Of a DNA stretch of 52,196 nt, positions 1 through 9,123 are shown piece after piece; within the stretch, counting starts at the first letter, position 1; the number at the start of each line of letters is the position of its first letter. The notes beneath the pieces were generated by a model. The model had not been told where the DNA came from. It searched no databases and saw nothing but the letters and a program-made list of their open reading frames with translations. This DNA comes from Lysobacterales bacterium (GTDB lineage Bacteria > Pseudomonadota > Gammaproteobacteria > Xanthomonadales > Marinicellaceae): assembly GCA_020442635.1 (NCBI GenBank), contig JAGRJR010000013.1, positions 1 through 52,196 of the forward strand. The letters run 5' to 3'. The position numbers were made by a program, and so were the translations under genes.

Positions 1-420
1 TAACCGGTTGAATGTCACCACTATTTCACCGAGGGAATCCTGCTGAACCGGCTCAGTGTAATTACAATTCAAACAGGCTCCATCTTTGAATTTTTGTAAT
101 TGAGCCTGAACTTTCCACATGGCTCCTTCACCTGTTGCATCCTGCAATTCACCAGAAAACAAAGACCAAACAGTATCGCCATCTTCATCATACCCAAAAT
201 AATAACCCAGCAAAATATTATTTTGGATATCAAACAAGAACCCTGAGCCGGATTGTTCAGGGTTAAACCATGAGCCCTCATAGGGTAAAGGATGCGTTAC
301 TGCCTGCTCACAGTCAGGGCAAGGTACAGGCGGCCCCATTTGTGCATTTAACTGCGGTAAAAACAGCAACAAAAATACGACTAAATTGCTTCTTGATAAA
401 AAAGTATTATTGGCACCCAT
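1..420 (-). CDS. Exported protein of unknown function, 5' part (cut by left window edge)
   Basis: The reading frame is open from the ATG at 420 down to base 1, giving the first 140 residues; the 3' end lies outside the window. A Shine-Dalgarno AGGAG sits about 9 bases upstream of the ATG. The N-terminus is a typical Sec signal peptide: a short polar start, a Leu/Val/Phe core, and a likely cut after Leu-Asn-Ala. The mature part begins with a proline-rich stretch and a CPDC pair, then a WFNPEQSGSGF segment, and has a second pair, CLNC, near residue 118. I know W-x-x-P-x-x-S-G-x-G-F segments from secreted proteins of Lysobacter-like bacteria, but I cannot name a function. Whether it ends in the C-terminal tail seen on its neighbours cannot be seen here. 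Confidence 0.75.
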   Translation of the reverse strand, partial: MGANNTFLSRSNLVVFLLLFLPQLNAQMGPPVPCPDCEQAVTHPLPYEGSWFNPEQSGSGFLFDIQNNILLGYYFGYDEDGDTVWSLFSGELQDATGEGAMWKVQAQLQKFKDGACLNCNYTEPVQQDSLGEIVVTFNRL

Positions 421-537
421 TGATATACACTCCTGTCACCTGATTAGAAAAACCACTACATCCTCCTTCATTACATGCTTTAACCCGTCAATAAGCTGTA
501 TGACTGTGATTGACAAATAGTGACTGTCCAAAATTAT

Positions 538-563
538 TAAAAAAGCCCGCATGATTGCGGGCT
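538..563 (-). terminator. Rho-independent terminator after the CSLREA beta-helix gene
   Basis: On the minus strand a 7-bp perfect stem (AGCCCGC / GCGGGCT, loop of 6) is followed directly by a run of T. It lies 25 bases beyond the stop codon of the gene ending at 589. Confidence 0.85.
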
Positions 564-588
564 TTGGAATATGAATTTGGCGTTATAA

Positions 589-1845
589 CTATTCAAACCC
601 ATCCTCAAAGATAATATCTGGATTTGGATTTTCAAAAGCACCTATATCACAATCAGCAGTACCATCGACATTACCATCAATTGGCCGATTCTTAGCCGTC
701 TGGTCTGTCACTGAAGCGCAACTGGCTGCTGGTACCGCATCTATTGCAGGGCTACCAGTTACCAGAGCATGGGTTGGTGTAGCTCCACCATTATCTGACA
801 ATGTCGTATCCACAATACCCGTAACATTTGCTTCCGTTGGCACGATATCTGAGGCTCCTATTGTGACACCAACAACACCTGCATTATTATTAAATCCAAA
901 TAGGTTAAAATCATCAACAGTGACTGTTCCCCCTGAAGAATAGACTTCAGAACCTGCAGTGCCCGTGTTACCCGAAACTATGCTCTGGGAAATGGTTATT
1001 GTGGATGCATCATTTGCGATACCACCGCCTGCAACGTTCGAGGTATTATCAATGATTGTCACATTGGTTAAGCTGATCGTTGAGCCATTTCCATAGTCCG
1101 TGTGTGAGATACCACCACCACGATTGACAGAAGTGTTTCCACTGATGGTAGAATTGGTCATGTTCAGACTGACAGCACTGTCATAATTTCCTACATATAT
1201 GCCACCACCACCAGCTGTACCTGACATGGTGTTATTACCACTTATGGTTGAATTAGAAACAGTTACAGTACTTGAAGATACAGTTAAACCTCCGTTATAG
1301 TAGGCAGCAGCAGCTCCATATGAATCATTATTTTCAATCACAGAATCTGTGATGCTGCCAGTTGATCTGGTGAAATTTATGGCTCCTCCCAGATGTTCAC
1401 TGAATGTGGATCGGTTGATATGTAATTGTCCATCATAGGACCTCACACCGCCTGCAAAGTTTCTATCTACAGTACTTGAAACACCATTAGTTACAATAGA
1501 ATCATTGATTGTTAAATTACCCCCGGCTTGTACAGTAAAAATACGACCAGTATCATTTCCGTCAATCACAGAACCATTACCATTAATCGTAACTTCTGTA
1601 TTAATGGTACCAGTAGGGGCTGCTAAAATCAGATTCCCATCAATTGGTAATTCAAGCACGTCCGCGCCTGAACCAGCGGAACAACCTCCCGTCGCCGTGT
1701 CAGTATCAGCCGCCGTAATTGCATCGTTTAAAGTACATGTAGTACCATCAACATTAATGGTAGCAGCATGTGCCCCAGCTGTAAGCTCAAGCAACAACGC
1801 CGAAACCAAGGCTGTTTTTTTCATATTTAGAATTTTCTTCCTCAT
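589..1845 (-). CDS. Exported beta-helix protein with CSLREA N-terminal region and choice-of-anchor-Q-like C-terminus
   Basis: 418 residues from the ATG at 1845, chosen because GAGGTG lies 4-5 bases upstream; an in-frame TTG-type start 14 codons earlier has no such site. A signal peptide ends near Ala-His-Ala. Right after it comes CTLNDAI with a later GGCSAGSGAD, the pattern of the CSLREA N-terminal domain. The middle is made of short Ser/Thr/Asn/Gly-rich turns with repeated N-S-T-I-S-G-N and GGGI motifs, typical of a right-handed parallel beta-helix. Near the end, SPAIDAV followed by DIGAFE matches the choice-of-anchor Q region. The last residues, IIFEDGFE, form the tail shared with other exported proteins here. 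It is probably secreted or surface-bound; no enzymatic residues are evident. Confidence 0.9.
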   Translation of the reverse strand: MRKKILNMKKTALVSALLLELTAGAHAATINVDGTTCTLNDAITAADTDTATGGCSAGSGADVLELPIDGNLILAAPTGTINTEVTINGNGSVIDGNDTGRIFTVQAGGNLTINDSIVTNGVSSTVDRNFAGGVRSYDGQLHINRSTFSEHLGGAINFTRSTGSITDSVIENNDSYGAAAAYYNGGLTVSSSTVTVSNSTISGNNTMSGTAGGGGIYVGNYDSAVSLNMTNSTISGNTSVNRGGGISHTDYGNGSTISLTNVTIIDNTSNVAGGGIANDASTITISQSIVSGNTGTAGSEVYSSGGTVTVDDFNLFGFNNNAGVVGVTIGASDIVPTEANVTGIVDTTLSDNGGATPTHALVTGSPAIDAVPAASCASVTDQTAKNRPIDGNVDGTADCDIGAFENPNPDIIFEDGFE

Positions 1846-1930
1846 TTTCACCTCTTTGTTATCTAAAATACTTATGTACAGTAACACAAGCTAAATTTGT
1901 GCACAATTAAATGTCATAAAACTTGCGCAT

Positions 1931-4216
1931 TTAAGCCAATGCTTTTTTTATTATGACCAATTCTGACTGCCAATTATTGGGTTGTTTTTTTCTTAACAGT
2001 TTAGCTGTTGGATACCAACGACTGCGCTCACCCTCTAAACCCCAGCGCCAATCAGGGTTTTGACAAAGCAAAATCCGGGTTTCCTTACCCAAAGCAGCAG
2101 CGAGATGTGCAATGGCCGTATCCACTGAAATCACCAAATCCATTTGATCCACCAAGGCAGCTGTTCTGGCATATCCTGGCAGTTCAGGCTCTAAATCAAT
2201 GACATTATGCTTCTTCAACAAATCCCTCTCTTCCTGAGTGATGGGCATTTGCAAGGAGTAAAATTGTGCATCAATGCCTTCCGTTACTTTCAATAGTTCA
2301 ACCAATTCAATTGAGCGGTTTTTATTATTGATATGGGCAGGAGCACCGCTCCAAGACAAACCAATTTTGCGGTTGCCTTTAAGTTCACTGACGACCACTT
2401 GAGCAGGCACATTCACATATCTTTGTGGTGCCAGAAGGTTTTCCAGATTGACACCCAAATATCTCGGGATACTCAACAATGGAATATACACATCAAACAA
2501 ATCCTTGCTTAACGCCCCTGGAATCCGACTCTGGCTCACACCCGGTATTTCTGCAGCCAGCGCGGCCAAATTCTCAGGGCCAAAATAGATGACTTCTTTA
2601 CACTTTTCTGCCAACAAAGGTAAAAAGCGCCAAAACATGATGTGATCACCATTGCCTTGTTCTGAGTGAACCAATATGGTTTTATCAGAAATGTCTTCTC
2701 CTTGCCATTGTGGTTTGTCACATTGGAATGCCACAAATTGTGGTGTTTGCCAGCGCCAGTCGTACTCTTCCCAGCCTTCCTGATATTGACCTTGTTGCAG
2801 TAAAAGCTTCCCTCGGTTGAAGTGAGCCAGGGCATGTTGTTGGTCGGTAGCTATTGCTTGATTAAACCATTGCATAGCCTTCTCATGATCAAGTTTTTCC
2901 ACATAGGCATGCCCCAGTGAATTCATGGCATCGGCATTATCCGCATGTTTAGACAAAACTTTTTGTAGTTGTTCAATGGCGTCATCCCAACGTTTCGCAT
3001 CCAGCAGACAAACACCATATTGATGATTAACCACCTGATGGTCTGGAAAATGTTGAAGAATGTCTTGATACAATTTAATGGCTTCATCTAACTCACCATT
3101 GACGTGCGCTCTACTAGCAGCCTCCAATGGCGCTTGTACCGGATCAGCTGGTGCCAGATTCTTAAGGACTTCATCTGACAACTCGTAAGAATTGGGCAAA
3201 AATGGACTTTGTGTATCCAGAATAGCGGTGAACTGATGGGGTAAGACCTTAACTTCGAATACTTCCTGAACATTACCGGTAAAGACTAAAAACGCTACGA
3301 TTTGGCCATTGGTGGTATCGACTACCCACACCCCGCTTTGACGCTCCTCTACCCTTTTAGTCAAAGGTAAACCTGCAAATGTTGAACTTTCCCTGATTTG
3401 CGACAAACCAATGATGGCATAACGATCGATAAAGTCCATACCCCGGGCAAAACCCGGCAATTCAGCCACCACCTCTGGGGCCTTACCTGGCTCCATACGC
3501 ATCAATTGGCCCGAGCCCGATGACAAGAACCACAAGGCATTGTTGTACCATCTGGGAGAATGTGGCATGCATAAGCCATCCACCATGACTTCATTGGTGG
3601 TGATGTCCATAATTTGGCCTCCAGATATTTTGTTCTTGCGCCAACCACCTGGCTCATCTGAAGCGCCCAGCATACTGACATACCGTGGAATGCCATCACG
3701 AAAACCCAGACCATTGAGGTGACAACGATCGGTTAAGTCATATGCAGTGATAAAAGGCGGTCGCCATTCTGGCTTGAAACTGTGGTCATTATCCAAAGTA
3801 GCCAGACAAGACATCTTGGTGTTAATGAACCACAATTTATCAAATTTATCATAACCCATTTCATGAATATCAATGGCACCCGTTATGTGTATTTTTCTGG
3901 GTAAGTAACAAGCGTCTACTTGGTCACCTTGTCCGACTTTTAGACCCACCGCAGCCAAATTTCTGAACGTGGTGATTGAAGCCGAACCACCAACCACCAA
4001 TTCATTGCTGCGCGTTGCCATACCCATAGGTCGATCAAAAGCCATAAAATGAGTATTCACACCTTGTCCTTGTGGCCTCACCACAACCAATTGGCCTGCT
4101 TGATAGGTACTTACCAGTATATTACAACGCCCCAGGGTTAATAATTCACGAAAAGATTCAGTTGATTGGCTGGAAAAGGTTTCGGTCATAGGTAAGCAAT
4201 TTATAAAACCATTCAT
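1931..4216 (-). CDS. TIGR03032-type propeller, TPR and glycosyltransferase-9-like fusion protein
   Basis: About 761 residues from the ATG at 4216 (AAGG about 12 bases upstream); the next ATG at 4189 has no ribosome binding site but would also fit the family. Residues about 15-350 match the TIGR03032/DUF4915 family (STYQAGQLVVV, then FDRPMGMA). Residues about 365-500 contain three to four TPRs. From about 515, EEYDWRW, ILVHSEQGNGDHIMFWRFLPLL and a late VISVDTAIAHLAAALGK match the glycosyltransferase-9-like domain often found after bacterial TPRs. There is no signal peptide, so it is probably cytoplasmic. Separate TIGR03032 and TPR-GT proteins are known; their substrate is not. A role in glycosylating repeat proteins or glycans is only an inference. 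Confidence 0.85.
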   Translation of the reverse strand: MNGFINCLPMTETFSSQSTESFRELLTLGRCNILVSTYQAGQLVVVRPQGQGVNTHFMAFDRPMGMATRSNELVVGGSASITTFRNLAAVGLKVGQGDQVDACYLPRKIHITGAIDIHEMGYDKFDKLWFINTKMSCLATLDNDHSFKPEWRPPFITAYDLTDRCHLNGLGFRDGIPRYVSMLGASDEPGGWRKNKISGGQIMDITTNEVMVDGLCMPHSPRWYNNALWFLSSGSGQLMRMEPGKAPEVVAELPGFARGMDFIDRYAIIGLSQIRESSTFAGLPLTKRVEERQSGVWVVDTTNGQIVAFLVFTGNVQEVFEVKVLPHQFTAILDTQSPFLPNSYELSDEVLKNLAPADPVQAPLEAASRAHVNGELDEAIKLYQDILQHFPDHQVVNHQYGVCLLDAKRWDDAIEQLQKVLSKHADNADAMNSLGHAYVEKLDHEKAMQWFNQAIATDQQHALAHFNRGKLLLQQGQYQEGWEEYDWRWQTPQFVAFQCDKPQWQGEDISDKTILVHSEQGNGDHIMFWRFLPLLAEKCKEVIYFGPENLAALAAEIPGVSQSRIPGALSKDLFDVYIPLLSIPRYLGVNLENLLAPQRYVNVPAQVVVSELKGNRKIGLSWSGAPAHINNKNRSIELVELLKVTEGIDAQFYSLQMPITQEERDLLKKHNVIDLEPELPGYARTAALVDQMDLVISVDTAIAHLAAALGKETRILLCQNPDWRWGLEGERSRWYPTAKLLRKKQPNNWQSELVIIKKALA

Positions 4217-4247
4217 TATGCCATTGAGCCTTGGCAAATTAAAGGCA

Positions 4248-4273
4248 AAAAAAAGCCCGAATGAACGGGCTCA
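4248..4273 (-). terminator. Rho-independent terminator after the fumarylacetoacetase gene
   Basis: On the minus strand GAGCCCG and CGGGCT pair around a short loop and are followed by eight T. It lies between the stop at 4295 and the next gene downstream, closing the tyrosine cluster. Confidence 0.85.
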
Positions 4274-4294
4274 GTTTTCATTGTAATATGTTTA

Positions 4295-5275
4295 TCAATA
4301 CTTAACGATTTTCTGATGAATGGTACCAAAAATATTGTGACCATCTTCATCGGTGATTTCTATTTTCACATCATCGCCAAAACTCATGAATGGTGTTGAA
4401 GGTTTACCATCAGCAATCACTTCCAACACACGCTTTTCTGCCAGACAGGTTGAGCCTTTGCTCATGTCGTGGTTGGCAATGGTTCCTGAACCAATGATGG
4501 CACCAGCTGATAAAGGCCTGGTTTTGGCAGCGTGAGCAATCAACTGAGCAAAATCAAATTGCATATCAACACCACAATTAGGCTCACCAAACCATTCACC
4601 ATTCAACCAGGTTCTCATGGGCAAGTGAATTTTATTATCACGCCAGGCATCACCCAACTCATCTGGTGTCACGAAAAATGGTGACAAAGCGGTACGTGGT
4701 TTGGATTGCATAAAACCAAATCCTTTGGCCAGCTCTGCCGGAATCAAATTACGCAAAGACACGTCGTTCAAAATACACACCAACTGAATGTACTGACCGG
4801 CTTCTTCAGGTGAAACGTGCATCGGCACATCTGAAGTGATGACCGCAGCTTCAGCTTCAAAATCGATACCATATTCTTCACTGACCACATCAATGTCCTG
4901 ATTATGTGCCAAAAAACCATCACTGACCGCCTGGTACATCAAAGGATCTTCCAGAAAACTTGGTGGCATGTCTGCACCTCGAGCACGTCTTACGCGCTCC
5001 ACATGAGCCAAATAAGCACTGCCATCCAAAAATTGATATGCACGTGGCAACGGTGCCATCACCTGATCCAAATCCAGATCAAAAGCATCGTTGATGCCCT
5101 CTTCATTCAAATGTTGGTAAATGGTGTTCAATTGTGGTGCCACTTGCTCCCAATTATCCAATGCCTGTTGCATGGTCATGGCGACATGTGGAACGGCTAC
5201 AGCACGCGTACCTTCACGGTTAACAACGACCAACTGGCCGTCACGGGTTTGGTTGTTTATGGTTGTTAGTTTCAT
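4295..5275 (-). CDS. Fumarylacetoacetate hydrolase (fumarylacetoacetase), tyrosine degradation
   Basis: 326 residues from the ATG at 5275; an earlier in-frame TTG is less likely. Enzymes of this family split fumarylacetoacetate into fumarate and acetoacetate, the last step of homogentisate breakdown. The sequence has the bacterial FAH-family features: GIDFEAEAAVIT (acidic metal ligands), NDVSLRNLIPAELAKGFGF, QSKPRTALSPF, TPDELGDAWRDNKI and GSGTIAN. Length is usual for this short bacterial form. It lies downstream of hppD and hmgA on the same strand, which fixes the pathway, although an FG-GAP gene separates it from hmgA. Maleylacetoacetate isomerase, the enzyme needed between HmgA and this one, is not in the window. 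Confidence 0.93.
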   Translation of the reverse strand: MKLTTINNQTRDGQLVVVNREGTRAVAVPHVAMTMQQALDNWEQVAPQLNTIYQHLNEEGINDAFDLDLDQVMAPLPRAYQFLDGSAYLAHVERVRRARGADMPPSFLEDPLMYQAVSDGFLAHNQDIDVVSEEYGIDFEAEAAVITSDVPMHVSPEEAGQYIQLVCILNDVSLRNLIPAELAKGFGFMQSKPRTALSPFFVTPDELGDAWRDNKIHLPMRTWLNGEWFGEPNCGVDMQFDFAQLIAHAAKTRPLSAGAIIGSGTIANHDMSKGSTCLAEKRVLEVIADGKPSTPFMSFGDDVKIEITDEDGHNIFGTIHQKIVKY

Positions 5276-5295
5276 TATTTTATTATTCTCTTTCT

Positions 5296-6774
5296 TCAAA
5301 AGGTATTGCTGAAAATTGTATCAACATCTGTACATTCGATATTCACCAATATATTTACAGGATCCCAAAATGAACCATATTCATTATCAATTGTACATTC
5401 ATGATTTGGATCTTTTGGTAACTCCATGATTGCAAGCTGGAAAGAATCCTGAAAAGTATGTAGATATCCAAACGAAAAAGTCATATCAAAAGGTATGTAA
5501 GCCCCATTATTTTGTAACGTTTCCTTAACCAAAAGATCTTCTGATGGGTTGTTCAATCCCGTAACATTTATTATCAACTTATATTTTTGTTGATGTAAAG
5601 ATACCATGCCATATTGAATTTCACCTATTTCTGTTCCAGGAGCACCTATTAGAATGAAATCGTCTATAAATGAAACAGATTGGGTAAAATCTTGATTTTC
5701 ATGATTATAAGGATCAAAAATTCTGTATTGGAACTCATATCCATTCCCCTCATCAAAATAGATATATAAATTACCTCTAGGGTAACCAAATGATGCTAAG
5801 TCAAATCTACTTCCAATATATAATTTGTTAGCGATCAGTTTCGTAGTCCAACCAAAATATCCTAACTCTATTGGAGAGTGTATTACATTATCCAAATTCC
5901 AAAGATTTACATTTGAGTCATATCTATAAATCGAAACTTCTCCTGAATCTATTTCATCATTTGGCGTTATTGAATATGTTGCACCAATGACCATTAAGTC
6001 ACCTAAAACGTCAACTGAACGCCCCAAATATTTTTTGTCAAATAAATTGCCTTCTTCTTGTTGAATTAAATTCCAACCCAATGAGTCATTTCGATAAATA
6101 TTTACTTGGCCTACTTTATAACCAGCCAAATCTCGGAATGCGCTTATTGTCAACCAAGTGTCATCTACATGAATAAACTTGCCGAACTGTTCAACATCTA
6201 ACGGCGTGTTTGAACTTAATTGAAATTCTTCTTGCCAGTTATTCGTTTCGTCAAATGCATAAACAACTCCTGAAACACTCATTTGAACAACTTGTTCAGG
6301 AGCACTAATCATGACTGTTCCATTACTTATTGAAATGAATTGACCAAATTTTGCACCATCACTTAAATTTTCAGGTTGAATTTCTTTTTCAAAAACCCAT
6401 GTTGTACCGTTGAATTTATATACATATACTGCACCAACAATTAAGTTGTTGGCGTTTTTGTTAACTGCACTTATGTAAAGTAAATCACCATTTAAGACAA
6501 CCATACCACCGAATTGGGACATGGAGTTTTCTTCACCAAGAACCTTAGTAAAATGAATCCATTCATCATTTACTTTTTTATATAGGTAAACAGCACCTGA
6601 TTCAACTCCATTCTCATCATCCATTGGCGCGCCAACAGCCATCCAATTATTGTTTATAGTTACAGACTCACCAAATCTTGATGTAGGGACACTTAAATCT
6701 GGGTAAAAATTCTGAGCGTAAATCTCACAACTGAATAACAAAAAGATTAAACCTATATTCGTTAATTTCCTCAT
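5296..6774 (-). CDS. Exported FG-GAP (integrin-alpha-like) beta-propeller protein lying inside the tyrosine cluster
   Basis: 492 residues from the ATG at 6774, with AGGA about 8 bases upstream. A signal peptide (LIFLLFSCEIYAQ) is followed by six to seven blades of the form F-G-x-x-V-x-x-x-x-x-x-x-x-G-A-P with GAVYLYK segments, the FG-GAP pattern. Residues about 395-480 form a single copy of a small domain ending PNHEC...NIEC, which occurs four times in the FG-GAP protein at 37317. The end, DTIFSNTF, looks like a worn version of the shared C-terminal tail. The gene is visibly richer in A+T than hmgA and the FAH gene on either side. It has no evident role in tyrosine breakdown and starts only 20 bases upstream of the FAH start, suggesting insertion into the operon. 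Confidence 0.85.
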   Translation of the reverse strand: MRKLTNIGLIFLLFSCEIYAQNFYPDLSVPTSRFGESVTINNNWMAVGAPMDDENGVESGAVYLYKKVNDEWIHFTKVLGEENSMSQFGGMVVLNGDLLYISAVNKNANNLIVGAVYVYKFNGTTWVFEKEIQPENLSDGAKFGQFISISNGTVMISAPEQVVQMSVSGVVYAFDETNNWQEEFQLSSNTPLDVEQFGKFIHVDDTWLTISAFRDLAGYKVGQVNIYRNDSLGWNLIQQEEGNLFDKKYLGRSVDVLGDLMVIGATYSITPNDEIDSGEVSIYRYDSNVNLWNLDNVIHSPIELGYFGWTTKLIANKLYIGSRFDLASFGYPRGNLYIYFDEGNGYEFQYRIFDPYNHENQDFTQSVSFIDDFILIGAPGTEIGEIQYGMVSLHQQKYKLIINVTGLNNPSEDLLVKETLQNNGAYIPFDMTFSFGYLHTFQDSFQLAIMELPKDPNHECTIDNEYGSFWDPVNILVNIECTDVDTIFSNTF

Positions 6775-6857
6775 ACAGTGTTCCTTTTCAAAATAACTTT
6801 ACTATTAAGTTTTGCATATTATCACTTCATAAATACTGAATCTAATTGAGGAGTGTG

Positions 6858-7985
6858 TTATTTTTCCTTCCACGAATTCACATAATCTTGCCATTCGACC
6901 ATTTCTGCTGCATCACAGACTTCCAATGGATCACGGGTATCAATCATCACCGCCACTTCTTCCGTCATGGCATTTTTTTGTTCAAAGGCATTATTCATGG
7001 CTTTGGGATGTGGTCCGTGGGTAAATCCAGTTGGGTGCAAGGTCATCATTCCTGGGTGGATGTTATCACGCGAGAAGAAGTTTCCTGCATGGTAAAACAA
7101 CACTTCATCATAATCATCATTGTTATGATAAAACGGCACTTTCAAGGCTTCAGGATCAGTTTCAAACAACCTCGGCACAAAGGTACATATCACAAAGCGA
7201 TTACCTAAAAAAGTGGTATGTGCTGATGGCGGCACATGAAAACGATGACTCATCAAAGGCGAAATATCTCGCCAATTCAAAGCCACAGGCATCAAATCAC
7301 CTTGCCAACCGATGGCGTCTAAAGGATTGAATGGGTATTTAATGATGGACAGTTTTTGCAAACGTTTTACCTGTACAAGCGTTTCCTGTTCACTGTATTG
7401 TGCCTTAAACGCCTCATTGATTTCTGGCGTGCGGTAAACCGCAGCATCCACAATGGCATTGGGCCCCAATAAACCCTTATCAGGCAGTTGATAATGACCA
7501 TTGGTGGATTCAACCATCAAAATTTCACAAGGATTGTTGGTCTCCAGACGCCACATCGTACCTTTGGGTAACAACAAATAATCGCCTTCCCTGATCACCA
7601 GATGGCCAAAATCACAGAACAAATCAGCCGTGCCTTTGTGGAAAAACAGTAAGTCATCACCATCGGCATTACGCACCAAATTGCCCATACTGTTATCCAG
7701 TTTTAACATGCGAATTTTGACACTGTTGTTCTGCATCAAAACATGCGCATCCCAAGGTGTACGCTGAAAGCTGTCAAAACGATTGGTGTCAAAAGCACGC
7801 GGTCTGATATCACCTTCAAAATCCACCCAGCCGGTGTGTTTATTCTGATGATAAAAATGCGTCACTGGGCCAAAAAAACCCTCTTTACCCATTTCCCTTT
7901 CGTAACTTCCTTGGGGCAATCCCAGATGCGCCTGTTTAGCGACTTTGCCTTGTTTTTTATAGAAATTAAACCATTTGCCATTCAT
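6858..7985 (-). CDS. hmgA: Homogentisate 1,2-dioxygenase
   Basis: 375 residues, ATG at 7985 with GGAG seven bases upstream. The enzyme opens the ring of homogentisate to maleylacetoacetate using non-haem iron. The sequence has the family's cupin metal region YHNNDDYDE (first His and Glu ligands), then HPTGFTHGPHP with the further His. Length is that of the shorter bacterial form, compared with about 430 residues in Pseudomonas and human enzymes. It starts 26 bases after hppD, so the two are almost surely cotranscribed. It supplies the substrate for the isomerase/hydrolase steps that follow. Confidence 0.95.
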   Translation of the reverse strand: MNGKWFNFYKKQGKVAKQAHLGLPQGSYEREMGKEGFFGPVTHFYHQNKHTGWVDFEGDIRPRAFDTNRFDSFQRTPWDAHVLMQNNSVKIRMLKLDNSMGNLVRNADGDDLLFFHKGTADLFCDFGHLVIREGDYLLLPKGTMWRLETNNPCEILMVESTNGHYQLPDKGLLGPNAIVDAAVYRTPEINEAFKAQYSEQETLVQVKRLQKLSIIKYPFNPLDAIGWQGDLMPVALNWRDISPLMSHRFHVPPSAHTTFLGNRFVICTFVPRLFETDPEALKVPFYHNNDDYDEVLFYHAGNFFSRDNIHPGMMTLHPTGFTHGPHPKAMNNAFEQKNAMTEEVAVMIDTRDPLEVCDAAEMVEWQDYVNSWKEK

Positions 7986-8011
7986 ATTGATGCTCCGTTT
8001 ATTTCTCGGCC

Positions 8012-9040
8012 TTACAGATAACCACGGCGCTGTTGTTCCAATTCAATAGAATCGAACAAAGCCTGAAAATTACCCTCTCCAAAGCCATCATTACCCTTGC
8101 GCTGAATGATTTCAAAGAAAATCGGGCCGATATTGGTGTTGGTAAAAATTTGTAACAGTTGACGTTTTTTTGTTTCTTCATCAGCATCAATCAAAATGTG
8201 ATTTTTTTGCATCCTTTCAACATCTTCATCATGCTCAGGCACACGACGGTCAATAATGCTGTAGTAGGTTTCAGGTGTTTTCAAGAACTCAACCCCAGCC
8301 GCCCGCATGGACTCAACTGATTCATAAATATTTTCAGTATAAAGCGCGATGTGTTGAATGCCTTCACCTTTATATTCATCGAGATACTCATTGATCTGAG
8401 ACTTCGGATCACTGGATTCATTCAAGGGAATTTTGACCGAGCCATCCGGGCTGGTCATGGCTTTTGAAACCAAACCGGTTTTTTGGCCTTTGATGTCAAA
8501 ATACCTGATTTGTCTGAAACCAAACAAATCTTCGTAATACTTGCCCCACTTTTCCATATTGCCGTAATAGACATTGTGAGTCAAATGATCGATAAAGGTC
8601 AGACCAAATCCGGTTGGATACTGATTCATCCCAGTAATGTCATCAAAATCACGTTGCAACATGGCTTCATAACTGGCCTTATCCAAAACATATAATGCCG
8701 CATCACCAATGCCTTTGATGGCTGGAAAGTCTAAACCATTTTCTACTTCCAAGGACTCAGAGCCTCCTTTTAAACTGTGCTCTAGTGCAGCTTCCTTGTT
8801 ATCAAACACGATGGAGAAACCACAAGCACAAGGACCATGTGCTGCACTGAAGTCAGCGCTAAATCCAGTTTCACACTCATTGATGTAAAAATCAGTCTGT
8901 CCTTGGCGATATAAAGTAATGGGCTTTTGTTTGTGCTTTTTAATAGCGGTGAACCCCATCTGCCTGAATAATTTGTGCAAGGGTGCTGCATCTTTGGCTG
9001 CATATTCAATAAAGCCAAAACCGTTGATATTCACTGTCAT
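8012..9040 (-). CDS. hppD: 4-hydroxyphenylpyruvate dioxygenase
   Basis: 342 residues, ATG at 9040. It converts 4-hydroxyphenylpyruvate, made from tyrosine by transamination, to homogentisate. Two vicinal-oxygen-chelate halves are visible: an N-terminal half starting GFGFIEYAAKD, and a catalytic half with the three iron ligands in IDHLTHNV (His), GIQHIALYT (His) and FFEIIQRKG (Glu). The C-terminal helix region GFGEGNFQALFDSIE is typical. It is the first gene of the cluster and diverges from the MarR gene. Two palindromes lie in the 104-base gap, so it is probably under MarR control. Confidence 0.96.
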   Translation of the reverse strand: MTVNINGFGFIEYAAKDAAPLHKLFRQMGFTAIKKHKQKPITLYRQGQTDFYINECETGFSADFSAAHGPCACGFSIVFDNKEAALEHSLKGGSESLEVENGLDFPAIKGIGDAALYVLDKASYEAMLQRDFDDITGMNQYPTGFGLTFIDHLTHNVYYGNMEKWGKYYEDLFGFRQIRYFDIKGQKTGLVSKAMTSPDGSVKIPLNESSDPKSQINEYLDEYKGEGIQHIALYTENIYESVESMRAAGVEFLKTPETYYSIIDRRVPEHDEDVERMQKNHILIDADEETKKRQLLQIFTNTNIGPIFFEIIQRKGNDGFGEGNFQALFDSIELEQQRRGYL

Positions 9041-9083
9041 GACATGATTCCGAAGTTGATAAAACAGCTATTTTATATCGATT

Positions 9084-9101
9084 TAGTTTCATATGAAACT
9101 A
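9084..9101. promoter_or_regulatory. Perfect 18-bp palindrome, likely MarR operator 1
   Basis: TAGTTTCATATGAAACTA is identical to its reverse complement. It lies between the divergent hppD and marR starts and covers the predicted hppD -35. MarR proteins commonly bind such 16-20 bp palindromes next to their own gene. Confidence 0.75.
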
Positions 9102-9105
9102 TTTT

Positions 9106-9123
9106 TTGTTTCAAATGAAACTA
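9106..9123. promoter_or_regulatory. Second, imperfect palindrome, likely MarR operator 2
   Basis: This site shares the GTTTCA-nn-TGAAAC arms of operator 1 with small differences outside the core. Its centre is 22 bases from that of operator 1, close to two helical turns, so two dimers could bind the same face. It covers the predicted marR -35. Confidence 0.65.

Noticed and set aside
1505..1894. 129-codon plus-strand frame opposite the CSLREA beta-helix gene
   Set aside because: It is the reverse shadow of a Thr/Ser/Asn-rich repetitive gene with a good signal peptide, tail and ribosome binding site; the antisense product has no domain pattern.
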